NCBI GenBank assembly: GCA_045546315.1
Contig: JAZQCN010000059.1
Location: 62,001 to 126,000 of the forward strand
DNA from: RGIG2041 sp045546315
GTDB lineage: Bacteria; Bacillota; Clostridia; UBA1381; UMGS1253
Reading direction: 5' to 3'
Length of the DNA stretch: 64,000 bases
Shown in pieces: positions 1-8,450 of this stretch. A program made the position numbers and the translations under genes. The notes beneath the pieces were generated by a model. That model worked only from the letters and a program-made list of their open reading frames with translations, did not search any database and had not been told where the DNA came from. The number at the start of each line of letters is the position of its first letter. Position 1 is the stretch's first letter.

Positions 1-263
1 GCATAATGTAAAATAATCGAAAACACACCCGAAAGCAAAACGGGAAGGATGACCTTTTTTGCAGGCGCAAAACAATTTCTGTCCCGCAAAAAGGCATATA
101 TACAAATCACGCCGCCGCAAACCGCAAACCGCACACCGGCAAAGTAAAGAATGCTACCAATTCCGCTGATACCGTAGGCGCCATTTCCCAGCTTGACCAT
201 CGGGAACAAGCTGCCCCATAAAAGCATCACCAAAAGAGCGGCAAGCAAAGTCCTCTTCTCCAT
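1..263 (-). CDS. EamA/DMT-family transporter, N-terminal part (runs off the window)
   Basis: Only the first ~87 residues are in the window, read from an ATG at 263 one base after the stop codon of the upstream gene. The translation starts MEKRTLLAALLVMLLWGSLFP and is very hydrophobic, with two to three predicted membrane helices. A WGS..P..K motif in the first helix is typical of the drug/metabolite transporter (EamA, 10-helix) family, which moves small metabolites across the cytoplasmic membrane. It is the last visible gene of an operon with the quinone-oxidoreductase-like and amidohydrolase genes, so it may carry the substrate or product of those enzymes. The substrate cannot be deduced. 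Confidence 0.7.
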   Translation of the reverse strand, partial: MEKRTLLAALLVMLLWGSLFPMVKLGNGAYGISGIGSILYFAGVRFAVCGGVICIYAFLRDRNCFAPAKKVILPVLLSGVFSIILHY

Positions 264-264
264 C

Positions 265-1239
265 TTACTCTACCTCTAATACAACCTTGCCGATATTTTC
301 ACCGCGCTGCAGCACTGCATGTGCCTCCTCTGCCTGCGTGATCGGGAAGGTTTTGTAAATCGACGGCTGAATTGCACCGCTCTCAATTTTCGGCCACACC
401 TTTTCTACCAGTTGTGCCAGAAGATAAGCTTTAAATTCCGGTGTACGCTTGCGCAGCATACTGCCAACCAGATGAAGCCCCTTGGTCAGAAGCGGTCTTA
501 AAAGCACATTGGTTTCAATGCCGGCAAGCGTAGAAATCACAATCCAGTAGCCGCCCTCTGCCATATACTGCATTCCTTTTCCGAGCATTTCTCCGGAAAG
601 GCAGTCCATTGCAACATTCACCGGATGCCCCGCTTCAGCTTCCTTCGAAAGCACTTCGGCAGTATCCTCCTTTGTCGAATTGATAATCACATCTGCGCCA
701 AGCGGCTTGATTTTCTCCGCAATTTCATCACGCAACACCGAAGTAATCACTCTTGCGCCAAAAGCCTTTGCCATCGGAATGGCAACAGAAGCAAGACCCG
801 ATGCCCCTGCAGGAACAAACGCCGTCTGTCCCGCCTCAAGATGACCTTCAATAAACAAATTCAGATACGAGGTAGCGTATGCCTCAGGCAGCGCCGCCGC
901 TTCTACCATAGAAAGGCCCTTCGGAATCGGCATCAGCATATCATATTTTACAGCCACATATTCTGCATAGCCTCCACCGCCCAGAAGCGCACAAACCTTG
1001 TCGCCCTTCTTCCAACCGGTCACTTCAGTGCCGACTTCCACAACCTCACCGGCAATTTCAAGACCCATCCACTCCGGGCAGCCCGCAGGTGACGGATACT
1101 TGCCCTCACGCTGTAAAAGGTCCGCTCTGTTGAGTGCAGCTGCACGAATTTTCACCAACACCTCATCCGGCTTTATCTGCGGGTCGGCAACCTCTGTCCA
1201 CACCAAATTCTTATTTTCATCCACCAAAATCGCTTTCAT
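265..1239 (-). CDS. Quinone oxidoreductase-like NAD(P)H dehydrogenase (MDR superfamily, PIG3-type)
   Basis: A 324-residue medium-chain dehydrogenase/reductase lacking the catalytic zinc ligands. The N-terminal GroES-like half contains NRADLLQREGKYP, the signature of the PIG3/TP53I3 quinone-reductase branch. The Rossmann half has AGASGLASVAIPMAKAFGARVI (the nucleotide loop) at about residues 143-164. The length matches the family (320-330). Such enzymes use NADPH to reduce quinones or enones in the cytoplasm. The gene lies 12 bp after the amidohydrolase and 1 bp before the EamA transporter, so the three are probably one transcript. The physiological substrate is unknown. Confidence 0.85.
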   Translation of the reverse strand: MKAILVDENKNLVWTEVADPQIKPDEVLVKIRAAALNRADLLQREGKYPSPAGCPEWMGLEIAGEVVEVGTEVTGWKKGDKVCALLGGGGYAEYVAVKYDMLMPIPKGLSMVEAAALPEAYATSYLNLFIEGHLEAGQTAFVPAGASGLASVAIPMAKAFGARVITSVLRDEIAEKIKPLGADVIINSTKEDTAEVLSKEAEAGHPVNVAMDCLSGEMLGKGMQYMAEGGYWIVISTLAGIETNVLLRPLLTKGLHLVGSMLRKRTPEFKAYLLAQLVEKVWPKIESGAIQPSIYKTFPITQAEEAHAVLQRGENIGKVVLEVE

Positions 1240-1251
1240 TTTCTTTCCTCC

Positions 1252-2319
1252 TTAATCTCGATAAACCACTTCACCATCCGCGATGGTAAGCTTACATCTG
1301 TATCCCATTGTATTTTCAACACGGTTGCCTCTTGCATCCGTCAGGGAAAACCCTTCGTTCATATACGAAAGCACCGCAATATCTGCACATCGTCCGACTT
1401 TCAATTGCCCACACTGCGCCTCCATCCCAAGTGCCTTTGCCGGCGCAGAGGTCACCGCACGAAAAATATCTTCTTCCTGCATTCCCAATGTCCTCGCAAT
1501 GCTCATACACATGGTCATGCCGTATCTGCCGCCACGTTTATATGCGCTACATCGAGTAATGTCCGTACTGATTGTATCCGGCAAAGCACCGCAGACAATG
1601 GCATTTTTATAAACAGCAAAATCCGTATGCACATGTCCCGCCATGCCGACATCTATGATGATGCCACGCCTTTTCGCTTCGGCAATACAGGCATAGTCAT
1701 CGTCAGCTACGGTATAACCACCGCCGTGATAGGTATGTGTTAAAATATCGCCTTTTCTCAGCACGCTTAAAAGCTCTGCCATCGGCACCGGTGGATTGGA
1801 CGAATGCACCATTACCCTCAGACCGCATTTCTCCGCATATGCCACAGCTTCACACAACGGCATTATATCCCGCACCGGTGAAACCTCTGTATCAAAATAC
1901 ACCTTTAAACCGACTGCCTTTTCTCCGTAGCAGGTAAGATTGCGCTCTGTCTTTTCAAAGCACGCCTTATTGTCCCGGATTTCTACCGATACAAACACAC
2001 GATTTTTCACAGTCATATGCACCAGTGCTTCCCGATCTGCCATACCGCCACCGGCATCCGCCGCCGCAGTTACGCCAAAAGGCAGGCAACTCATATCCGC
2101 ACTGATGCTGTATTCCTCGCCTGTCACACCATGCATATGTACATGCGCATCCACAAGCCCTGCCGTTACGATTTGCCCGGCCGCATCATAGACAAATTCA
2201 GCATCCTCTGCGATATTCTTTTCTATTTTCGCTACAGTATTTCCATCTGTTAAAACATCAGCGGTAAAAAACCGCTCTCCGTCCCAAACCGTTCCGTTCC
2301 GAATCAGTATACTTGCCAT
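1252..2319 (-). CDS. Amidohydrolase/deacetylase-family metallohydrolase
   Basis: A 355-residue protein of the amidohydrolase superfamily (imidazolonepropionase/dihydroorotase/NagA-like fold). Visible metal-site elements are the strand-1 HVHMHG motif near residue 60, a lysine in VGLKVYF that could be carbamylated, MVHSSN and THTYHGGG histidines, and STDIT late in the barrel. A C-terminal beta-sandwich piece ends in IADGEVVYRD. It should hydrolyse a C-N bond of a cyclic or acylated amine in the cytoplasm, but the substrate cannot be read from sequence. It is the first gene of a minus-strand operon and is divergent from an AraC-type regulator, which probably controls it. Confidence 0.85.
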   Translation of the reverse strand: MASILIRNGTVWDGERFFTADVLTDGNTVAKIEKNIAEDAEFVYDAAGQIVTAGLVDAHVHMHGVTGEEYSISADMSCLPFGVTAAADAGGGMADREALVHMTVKNRVFVSVEIRDNKACFEKTERNLTCYGEKAVGLKVYFDTEVSPVRDIMPLCEAVAYAEKCGLRVMVHSSNPPVPMAELLSVLRKGDILTHTYHGGGYTVADDDYACIAEAKRRGIIIDVGMAGHVHTDFAVYKNAIVCGALPDTISTDITRCSAYKRGGRYGMTMCMSIARTLGMQEEDIFRAVTSAPAKALGMEAQCGQLKVGRCADIAVLSYMNEGFSLTDARGNRVENTMGYRCKLTIADGEVVYRD

Positions 2320-2370
2320 AATGCTACCACCTCACTATGAAACAAACTTAACAAACCCTCCCGAAATAGT

Positions 2371-2390
2371 AAATAGCAAATATGCTATTT
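2371..2390. promoter_or_regulatory. Perfect 8-bp inverted repeat between divergent genes (candidate operator)
   Basis: AAATAGCA and TGCTATTT face each other across a 4-bp centre, in the 145-bp gap between the amidohydrolase and araC-type genes and 24 bp upstream of the araC -35 box. Position and symmetry suggest an operator, but AraC proteins often bind direct repeats, so the binding protein is uncertain. Confidence 0.4.
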
Positions 2391-2413
2391 TTAACAGATT
2401 TGATACAAAGAAT

Positions 2414-2442
2414 TTGACAATCGGTTGCTGATATACTATAAT
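2414..2442 (+). promoter_or_regulatory. Sigma-A promoter of the araC-type gene
   Basis: Consensus TTGACA (2414-2419) and TATAAT (2437-2442) are separated by 17 bp. Transcription would start near 2449, leaving an untranslated leader of only about 15 nt that carries GAGGTGAT. Confidence 0.85.
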
Positions 2443-2464
2443 ATTTGAAAATGAGGTGATGCAA

Positions 2465-3238
2465 TTGGATGTTTCTTTTTTATCCGATTTGATTATAACA
2501 AAAATTCATTCTGTCAGCACAATATACACCGAAGAAAGTACCGCTATCAAACGATGGGCAAGAAATCGCTGGGCGCTTTTATATAAATACGAAGGCGAAA
2601 CGATGTATACCTGCAACGGGAAAAATATGCTTTCCAATAAAAGCCGGGTCTTTCTTTTGCCAAACGGCAGCGACTACACCTGGCAATGCATCAAAGCCGG
2701 GCATTACTGCGTTATTGAATTTGCATGCGAAAAAACATTGAATGAAATTCTCCACTTCTCTGTTGCCGACAGCGCACGCCTGCTGGAAACCTTCAAACAG
2801 TTAGAATATCAACATACGCTCCAGAATCCGTTTTCTGAAATGGAATGCATCCAAACGCTTTACGGTATGCTTCTTAAGCTACTGAAATCGGAAAAAGGGT
2901 ATCTTCCATCAGAAAAGCAGAGCAAAATCCAGCCTGCCGCAGACTATATTATTGCGCACTACACCGAACCGCTGACCAACGATTTACTCGCAAAGCAAAC
3001 AGGGCTGAGCACCGTTTACTTCCGAAAGCTCTTTACGGAGCAATATGGCGTGTCGCCGATGCTTTATGTGCAGCAAATGCGCATAAAAAAAGCACAGGAA
3101 CTTTTGACTACCGACCATACAAGCATCGAAAGCATTTCACAAATGCTGGGTTACTCAAGCATTTATGACTTTTCCCGTAGCTTTAAAAAACACACCGGAC
3201 TTGCCCCAAGTGTATATGCAAAACAATATATAAAATAA
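2465..3238 (+). CDS. AraC-family transcriptional regulator (divergent from amidohydrolase operon)
   Basis: A DNA-binding regulator with an N-terminal cupin-like sensing region and two C-terminal helix-turn-helix motifs; the last ~100 residues include LAKQTGLSTVYFRKLFTEQYG and the family signature ISQMLGYSSIYDFSRSFKKHTG. The start is set at TTG 2465 because GAGGTGAT (2454-2461) is an almost complete anti-SD match four bases upstream; GTG 2456 and ATG 2459 lie inside that site. This gives 257 residues. It is divergent from the amidohydrolase operon, its likely target. A bidirectional hairpin follows directly. The ligand is unknown. Confidence 0.85.
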   Translation: MDVSFLSDLIITKIHSVSTIYTEESTAIKRWARNRWALLYKYEGETMYTCNGKNMLSNKSRVFLLPNGSDYTWQCIKAGHYCVIEFACEKTLNEILHFSVADSARLLETFKQLEYQHTLQNPFSEMECIQTLYGMLLKLLKSEKGYLPSEKQSKIQPAADYIIAHYTEPLTNDLLAKQTGLSTVYFRKLFTEQYGVSPMLYVQQMRIKKAQELLTTDHTSIESISQMLGYSSIYDFSRSFKKHTGLAPSVYAKQYIK

Positions 3239-3268
3239 AAGAACAGCAGTTTTTAACTGCTGTTCTTT
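3238..3268. terminator. Bidirectional terminator between araC-type gene and hisK
   Basis: A 13-bp stem, AAAGAACAGCAGT / ACTGCTGTTCTTT, with a 5-nt loop has T-rich flanks on both strands. It serves the plus-strand regulator and the end of the minus-strand histidine operon. Confidence 0.85.
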
Positions 3269-4037
3269 ATATTTCAAATCCAACTTCTCTTGCCAGCGCC
3301 GCCGCTTCTTTGTAGCCACAACACAAGCTGTCCGTATTGTGTGCATCGCTGCACAAAATAATTTTGCCTCCGTTTTTATGAATATATTCCAGCTGCGCCT
3401 TTGACGGATACGGCGTTGTGCGGTAGCCGCGCGAAATCGCGCCAGTGTTGATTTCAAACGGACGGTTATACGGCAAAAGCTTGTCAATTGCCGCTTTCCA
3501 TGCCGCAATATAGCGCGGATGATTTTCATCGAAAATCGGTGTTTTTTCATTAAACTTAGTAAGCAAGTCAAAATGCCCGATGATATCTGCGCCGGTCACA
3601 TAAAGCACATCGCCGACCAAAGCAAAGTAATCCTCTGCAAAGCCCATTGCATCGCCGCCGTAATGCTTTTTCAGTTCATCCTGCAAATAGTCCGCATTCC
3701 AATCTACATCAATATATACATCACCTTTTTTGACATAGTGCACCGAACCGAGTGCATAGTCAAAACCGTCGGTTGACTCTGTACCGAAATAATCCTGCTC
3801 TACGCCGCACAAAAGCACAATTTTGCCCTTGTACTTTTCCTTCAGCGCCGCAATTTCTGCTTGAAAGACTTGAATATTCGCTTTTTTGACGCAGTATCTT
3901 TCGTCAAACGCCGTATGCGAATGTATGCAAATACCGATGTGCGTCATTCCTTTTTCAATGGCGGCAAGCACCATTTCCTCTGCAGAATTGCTGCCGTCGC
4001 AGTAGGTAGTGTGCATATGAAAATCACGAAACATCAT
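3267..4037 (-). CDS. hisK: Histidinol-phosphatase, PHP family
   Basis: A 256-residue PHP-domain phosphatase that converts histidinol phosphate to histidinol, the penultimate dephosphorylation of histidine synthesis. Metal ligands are visible in FRDFHMHTTYCDG (residues 3-15), HIGICIHSH, GVEQDYF, YALGSVHYV, IIGHFDLL and LCSDAHN near residue 230. The length fits the HisK/HisJ family. Its ATG overlaps the stop of hisIE by 4 bp (ATGA), so it is translationally coupled as the last gene of the his operon, and its stop codon lies inside the terminator hairpin. Confidence 0.92.
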   Translation of the reverse strand: MMFRDFHMHTTYCDGSNSAEEMVLAAIEKGMTHIGICIHSHTAFDERYCVKKANIQVFQAEIAALKEKYKGKIVLLCGVEQDYFGTESTDGFDYALGSVHYVKKGDVYIDVDWNADYLQDELKKHYGGDAMGFAEDYFALVGDVLYVTGADIIGHFDLLTKFNEKTPIFDENHPRYIAAWKAAIDKLLPYNRPFEINTGAISRGYRTTPYPSKAQLEYIHKNGGKIILCSDAHNTDSLCCGYKEAAALAREVGFEI

Positions 4038-4684
4038 TGTGTCATCTTCTCCTGCTTTACCTTATGGTCGATTACATGACGGCCTGCAAGCTCGCGGTGA
4101 ATGTCCTCGAGCGATATGCCCATTTCAATCATAAGCACCATCACATGATATGCAAGGTCTGCAATCTCGTAAATGGTCTCCTTTTTATCGTCTGCCTTGC
4201 CGGCGATAATCACCTCAGTGCACTCCTCGCCGACCTTCTTTAAAATTTTGTCGATGCCCTTTTCAAACAGATAGGTTGTATAAGAGCCTTCCTTTTTCTC
4301 AATCTTTCTGCCGATGAGCATTTCCATCAGGCCCTCGAGCGTAAACTCATGCAGCGCTTCGCTTTCCCAAACCGGATTGGTAAAGCACGAATCCGTGCCC
4401 TTATGGCAGGCAGGCCCCGTCTTTTCCACCACAACCACAAGTGCATCGTTGTCGCAGTCCGCCGTAATAGATACGATGTTTTGCACATTGCCGCTTGTTT
4501 CGCCCTTGCGCCACAATTCCTGGCGCGAACGGCTCCAGAAGCAGGTTCTGCCTTCCTTCATCGAAATTTCAAGGCTTTCTTTATTCATATAGGCAACCGT
4601 CAGCACCTTTTTCGTGATGGCATCCACCACAACTGCCGGAATCAAGCCCTTCTCATCAAATTTCAGTTCGTTTATATTTACCAT
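4034..4684 (-). CDS. hisIE: Bifunctional phosphoribosyl-AMP cyclohydrolase / phosphoribosyl-ATP pyrophosphohydrolase
   Basis: A 216-residue fusion of HisI (residues ~1-115) and HisE (~120-216), catalysing steps 2 and 3 of histidine synthesis. HisI signatures are TCFWSRSRQELWRKG, SGNVQ and the metal/zinc region ITADCDNDALVV with a later Cys in GPACHKGT. HisE shows KILKKVGEECTEVIIAGK and a YHVMVLM helix. The start at 4684 follows a good AAGGAGGA site. It sits 13 bp after hisF and overlaps hisK. Confidence 0.95.
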   Translation of the reverse strand: MVNINELKFDEKGLIPAVVVDAITKKVLTVAYMNKESLEISMKEGRTCFWSRSRQELWRKGETSGNVQNIVSITADCDNDALVVVVEKTGPACHKGTDSCFTNPVWESEALHEFTLEGLMEMLIGRKIEKKEGSYTTYLFEKGIDKILKKVGEECTEVIIAGKADDKKETIYEIADLAYHVMVLMIEMGISLEDIHRELAGRHVIDHKVKQEKMTQ

Positions 4685-4697
4685 TTTGTCTTCCTCC

Positions 4698-5456
4698 TTA
4701 CAAGCGCATATCTATGCCGTTGTCGCGCAGCGTCTTTTTTAAATCACTGATTTTCACCTCGCCGAAATGAAAAATCGAAGCCGCAAGCCCCGCATCCACC
4801 TTTGGAAGCGTTTTAAACAGCGTCACAAAGTCATCAATACAGCCTGCGCCGCCCGATGCAATCACCGGCACATCGACTGCGTTGCACACGGCATCGAGCA
4901 TCTCTAAATCAAAGCCCTGCTTTACGCCGTCGGTATCAATCGAGTTTAAAACGACCTCGCCTGCACCATTGCCGACACAGCGGCGAATCCATTCAATCGC
5001 TTCCATGCCGGTGTTTTCGCGTCCGCCCTTGGCAAACACGCGAAATACGCCGTCTACGCGCTTCACATCCGCTGAAATTACAACACACTGGTCGCCGTAG
5101 CGCTTAGCCGCCTCATAAATCAAGTCCGGATTTTTAATTGCGCCGGAATTGACACTGACCTTATCCGCGCCGCATTTTAATACACGGTCAAAATCATCGA
5201 CAGTATTGATACCGCCGCCAACGGTAAGCGGAATAAAAATTGTGCGTGCGACCTCGCAGAGGATGTCCGTAAACAGGGCACGCCCCTCCGCAGAAGCGGT
5301 AATATCATAAAACACCAGCTCGTCTGCACCGTTATCGCTATAGTATTTTGCAAGGCTGACCGGATTGGATACATCGTTTAAGCCTTCAAAATTCACACCC
5401 TTGACCACGCGTCCGTTTTTCACATCCAGGCAAGGGATAATTCTCTTGGTTATCAT
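4698..5456 (-). CDS. hisF: Imidazole glycerol phosphate synthase cyclase subunit
   Basis: A 252-residue (beta/alpha)8 barrel that uses ammonia from HisH to form imidazole glycerol phosphate and AICAR. The catalytic Asp of PCLDVKNGRVVKGVNF (about residue 11) and the second catalytic Asp in VISADVKR (~130) are present, as are the phosphate-binding GGGI and ASGGAG loops. It overlaps hisA by 4 bp, so the two related barrels are translationally coupled. Confidence 0.96.
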   Translation of the reverse strand: MITKRIIPCLDVKNGRVVKGVNFEGLNDVSNPVSLAKYYSDNGADELVFYDITASAEGRALFTDILCEVARTIFIPLTVGGGINTVDDFDRVLKCGADKVSVNSGAIKNPDLIYEAAKRYGDQCVVISADVKRVDGVFRVFAKGGRENTGMEAIEWIRRCVGNGAGEVVLNSIDTDGVKQGFDLEMLDAVCNAVDVPVIASGGAGCIDDFVTLFKTLPKVDAGLAASIFHFGEVKISDLKKTLRDNGIDMRL

Positions 5457-6166
5457 TTTGCCACCTCTATTGCCTTTTTCAAATCAATCGCTTTTGTATA
5501 ATATGCCTTGCCGATAATTGCGCCGTAAATCTCAAGCGCCGCAAGCCGCTCTACATCCTCGATAGAGGACACGCCGCCCGATGCAACAATCTGCATATCA
5601 AACTGTTCGCTGAGCTGGCGGTACAGCTCGTGGTTTGTGCCCATCATTGCACCGTCCTTTGAAATGTCGGTACAAATCAAGGTTTTCACGCCGATTTCCT
5701 GCATCTTTTTGCAAAAATCAAAGCATTCGTATTCGCTTTTTTCTATCCAGCCCTTAATGGCAACATAGCCGTCCTTAATATCGGCACCAACCGCAATCTT
5801 GTCACCGTATTTCTCAACAGCTGCGCGCAAAAACGCTTCATCCTGCACCGCCGCCGTGCCTAAAATTACGCGGTCAATACCGGCAGAAATGTATTTTTCA
5901 ATCGTTTCCATACTGCGAATACCGCCGCCGATTTCCGAAAACAAGCCGGTTGCAGAAATAATCTTTTTCACCGTTTCCAGATTCGGTGTGTCGCCGTTTT
6001 TTGCGCCCTCCAAATCCACAATATGAATATGTGTTGCGCCCTGTGCTTCAAAATCAAGCGCGATTTCCCAAGGCTTGTCGCTGTAGACGGTCATTTGACT
6101 GTAATCACCCTTAAGCAGGCGCACCGCCTTACCGTCATATAAATCTATTGCAGGAAAAATATGCAT
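5453..6166 (-). CDS. hisA: ProFAR isomerase
   Basis: A 237-residue barrel enzyme opening the ribose ring of ProFAR (Amadori isomerisation) in step 4 of histidine synthesis. AIDLYDGKAVRLLKGD carries the first catalytic Asp, AVGADIKDGYVAIKGW the second, and GGGI and ASGGVSS are the phosphate loops. It starts 3 bp after hisH. Confidence 0.95.
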   Translation of the reverse strand: MHIFPAIDLYDGKAVRLLKGDYSQMTVYSDKPWEIALDFEAQGATHIHIVDLEGAKNGDTPNLETVKKIISATGLFSEIGGGIRSMETIEKYISAGIDRVILGTAAVQDEAFLRAAVEKYGDKIAVGADIKDGYVAIKGWIEKSEYECFDFCKKMQEIGVKTLICTDISKDGAMMGTNHELYRQLSEQFDMQIVASGGVSSIEDVERLAALEIYGAIIGKAYYTKAIDLKKAIEVAK

Positions 6167-6169
6167 AGC

Positions 6170-6784
6170 TTAAGCCTCCATCTCGCAAAAGGATTTTAAA
6201 ATATTTAGTCCAACATTTCCGCTCTTCTCCGGATGGAACTGACATCCGTATACATTACCATTGGCTACCGCCGCAGTCAATTCCGCGCCGTATTCTGCCG
6301 TTGCGATAACGCTTTCAGAGCATTTTGCACCGTAGAACGAGTGCACGAAATACACATAGTCGCCATCCTTTAAATAGCGAAACAGCTCATTTTTCTTTGT
6401 AAACTTTAGCGCATTCCAGCCGATATGCGGTACCTTCAGTCCTTCACCGATGACCTCGCGAATCGAGCGGATTTCGCCCGGAATTAAGCCGAGACCCTCG
6501 TGCTCGCCGTATTCAAAGCTTTTGTCAAACAACAGCTGCATACCGAGACAGATGCCCAAAAGCGGTTTGCCGCTTTTCGCTTCTTCAATTACCACCTTGT
6601 CAAGGCCGCTCTCGCGCAGCTTTGCAGCTGCATCGCCGAACGCACCGACACCCGGCAATATAATTTTGTCTGCGGCGCGAATCACTTCTGCATCTCCGGT
6701 CACAACCGCTTCGGCGCCGATGGCCGCCAGCGAACTTTTTAAGGAAAACAGATTGCCTACGCCGTAATCTATAATTGCTACCAA
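6170..6784 (-). CDS. hisH: Imidazole glycerol phosphate synthase glutaminase subunit (TTG start)
   Basis: A class-I glutaminase that feeds ammonia to HisF. The nucleophile Cys is in LLGICLGMQLLF and the His/Glu pair in YGCQFHPEKSG. A longer open frame exists to 6835, but the family begins right at VAIIDYGVGN, and AAAAGGAG lies upstream of TTG 6784. I therefore place the start at TTG 6784 (204 residues), one base after the hisB stop. The alternative would add 17 residues translated from the end of hisB. Confidence 0.9.
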   Translation of the reverse strand: MVAIIDYGVGNLFSLKSSLAAIGAEAVVTGDAEVIRAADKIILPGVGAFGDAAAKLRESGLDKVVIEEAKSGKPLLGICLGMQLLFDKSFEYGEHEGLGLIPGEIRSIREVIGEGLKVPHIGWNALKFTKKNELFRYLKDGDYVYFVHSFYGAKCSESVIATAEYGAELTAAVANGNVYGCQFHPEKSGNVGLNILKSFCEMEA

Positions 6785-6785
6785 A

Positions 6786-7376
6786 TTAAAGCACTCCTTT
6801 TGTGGACGGAATTTCATTTGCTGCATCTGCATCAATCTTTACAGCTGCGCGCAAGCTGCGCGCAACCGACTTAAACGCACCCTCGATGATGTGATGCGCG
6901 TTTGTGCCTGCCATTTGCTTAATGTGCAGCGTAACTGCCGCATTGCGCACAAAACCGAGCCAGAACTCTTCCACCAGCTCCGTATCAAAGCTGCCGACCT
7001 TTGCTGTCGGAATTTCAAGCCCGTAGGCAAGATAGCTTCTGCCCGAAAAATCCACTGCACTTAAAACAAGCGCCTCATCCATCGGCAAAAGCATACTGCC
7101 GTAGCGCACGATACCTCTCTTTTCGCCGAGCGCTTCGGCAAACGCCGCGCCCAGGCAAATACCGATATCCTCTGCAGTGTGGTGGTCATCTACATAAGTG
7201 TCACCCTTGCAGGAAAGCGTTAAATCAAATCTGCCGTGCTTTGCAAACAGCGTCAGCATATGGTCTAAAAAGCCACAGCCCGTATCAATTTCACTACTGC
7301 CAGTACCGTCAATATTCAACTTCAATGCAATGTCCGTTTCCGCAGTTTTGCGGTTTACTTCACTTGTACGCAGCAT
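6786..7376 (-). CDS. hisB: Imidazoleglycerol-phosphate dehydratase
   Basis: A 196-residue manganese enzyme dehydrating IGP to imidazole acetol phosphate. The duplicated metal-site motifs DDHHTAEDIG and NAHHIIEG are visible, with FLDHMLTLFAKHG in the first half. It is the monofunctional form, without a histidinol-phosphatase domain, consistent with hisK in the same operon. It abuts hisC directly. Confidence 0.96.
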   Translation of the reverse strand: MLRTSEVNRKTAETDIALKLNIDGTGSSEIDTGCGFLDHMLTLFAKHGRFDLTLSCKGDTYVDDHHTAEDIGICLGAAFAEALGEKRGIVRYGSMLLPMDEALVLSAVDFSGRSYLAYGLEIPTAKVGSFDTELVEEFWLGFVRNAAVTLHIKQMAGTNAHHIIEGAFKSVARSLRAAVKIDADAANEIPSTKGVL

Positions 7377-8450
7377 TTAATTCCCCTCCAAAATCCTTTT
7401 CGTTTCAGAAATCAGGCTTTCCATCTGCGCTTTTGTACCGATGGTGATGCGGTTAAAGTCGCTGATTTCCTTTTTATCAAAGTGCCGTACCAAAATGCCG
7501 GCATCCTTTAGTTTTAAATATAATTCCTTGCCGTCAATACCCGGATGCTTTGCAAAAACAAAATTTGTTTTACTATCCAAAACCGTAAAACCCAAATCGC
7601 GCAGCGCCTTTGTTGTATATTCCCGGTTTTCAATAATCGTTTTGCAATTTTGCATATTGTATTCGTCATCCTCGATGCAGCCCAAGCCTGCTGCCTGCGT
7701 CATAGAGTTGACATTGTACGGATTGGTCGAATATTTAATCGTATTCAAATCTGCAATCAATGCTTTGCAGCCTACCCCGAAGCCAAGACGCGCACCCGCC
7801 ATCGAGCGGGACTTTGAAAATGTCTGCGTTACGAGCAGGTTGTCGTATTTGTGAATCAAATCCACACAGCTCTCGCCGCCGAAATCGACATACGCTTCAT
7901 CGACAATAACAACATTGTCCGGGTTGCTCTCGATAATTTTCTCAATCTCCGCCTTCGGCAGCGCAATGCCCGTCGGTGCATTCGGATTGGCAATCACAAT
8001 CGTTTTGCCGATGCCGATATAATCGTTTACATCAATTGTAAAATCACTCTTTAGCGGAATTTCCTCGTACGGAATACTGTTTAATGCCGCAAACACCGGA
8101 TAAAACCCATAGGTAATATTTGCAAACACCGCCGGATGTGTTTCATCACAAAAAGCCAGAAATGCGAAATTCAAAATCTCGTCCGAGCCATTGGTTAACA
8201 GCACCTCGTCAAAGTCTACGCCGAAACGGTCTGCCACAGCCTGCGTCAGCTTCTTCGCCGTCGGGTCGCAATAAAGCTGCATATTTTTTGCCGCTTCTGC
8301 CGCATACGCCTGCGCTTTTGCACTCGGCGGGAACGGCGATTCGTTTGTATTCAATTTTATATAGCTTTTCATCCGGCGCGGCTGCTCGCCCGGTGTATAC
8401 GGCACAAGCTTATTGTGTCGCGCACTGAAAAATCTGCTCATTTGTTTCAC
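7377..8450 (-). CDS. hisC: Histidinol-phosphate aminotransferase
   Basis: A 357-residue PLP-dependent class-II aminotransferase that transfers an amino group from glutamate to imidazole acetol phosphate. The PLP lysine lies in VTQTFSKSRSMAGARLGFG (~residue 215), with IANPNAPTG and VIVDEAYVDF as cofactor-binding segments and LRDLGF near the C terminus. Its start overlaps the hisD stop by 4 bp. Confidence 0.95.
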   Translation of the reverse strand: MKQMSRFFSARHNKLVPYTPGEQPRRMKSYIKLNTNESPFPPSAKAQAYAAEAAKNMQLYCDPTAKKLTQAVADRFGVDFDEVLLTNGSDEILNFAFLAFCDETHPAVFANITYGFYPVFAALNSIPYEEIPLKSDFTIDVNDYIGIGKTIVIANPNAPTGIALPKAEIEKIIESNPDNVVIVDEAYVDFGGESCVDLIHKYDNLLVTQTFSKSRSMAGARLGFGVGCKALIADLNTIKYSTNPYNVNSMTQAAGLGCIEDDEYNMQNCKTIIENREYTTKALRDLGFTVLDSKTNFVFAKHPGIDGKELYLKLKDAGILVRHFDKKEISDFNRITIGTKAQMESLISETKRILEGN

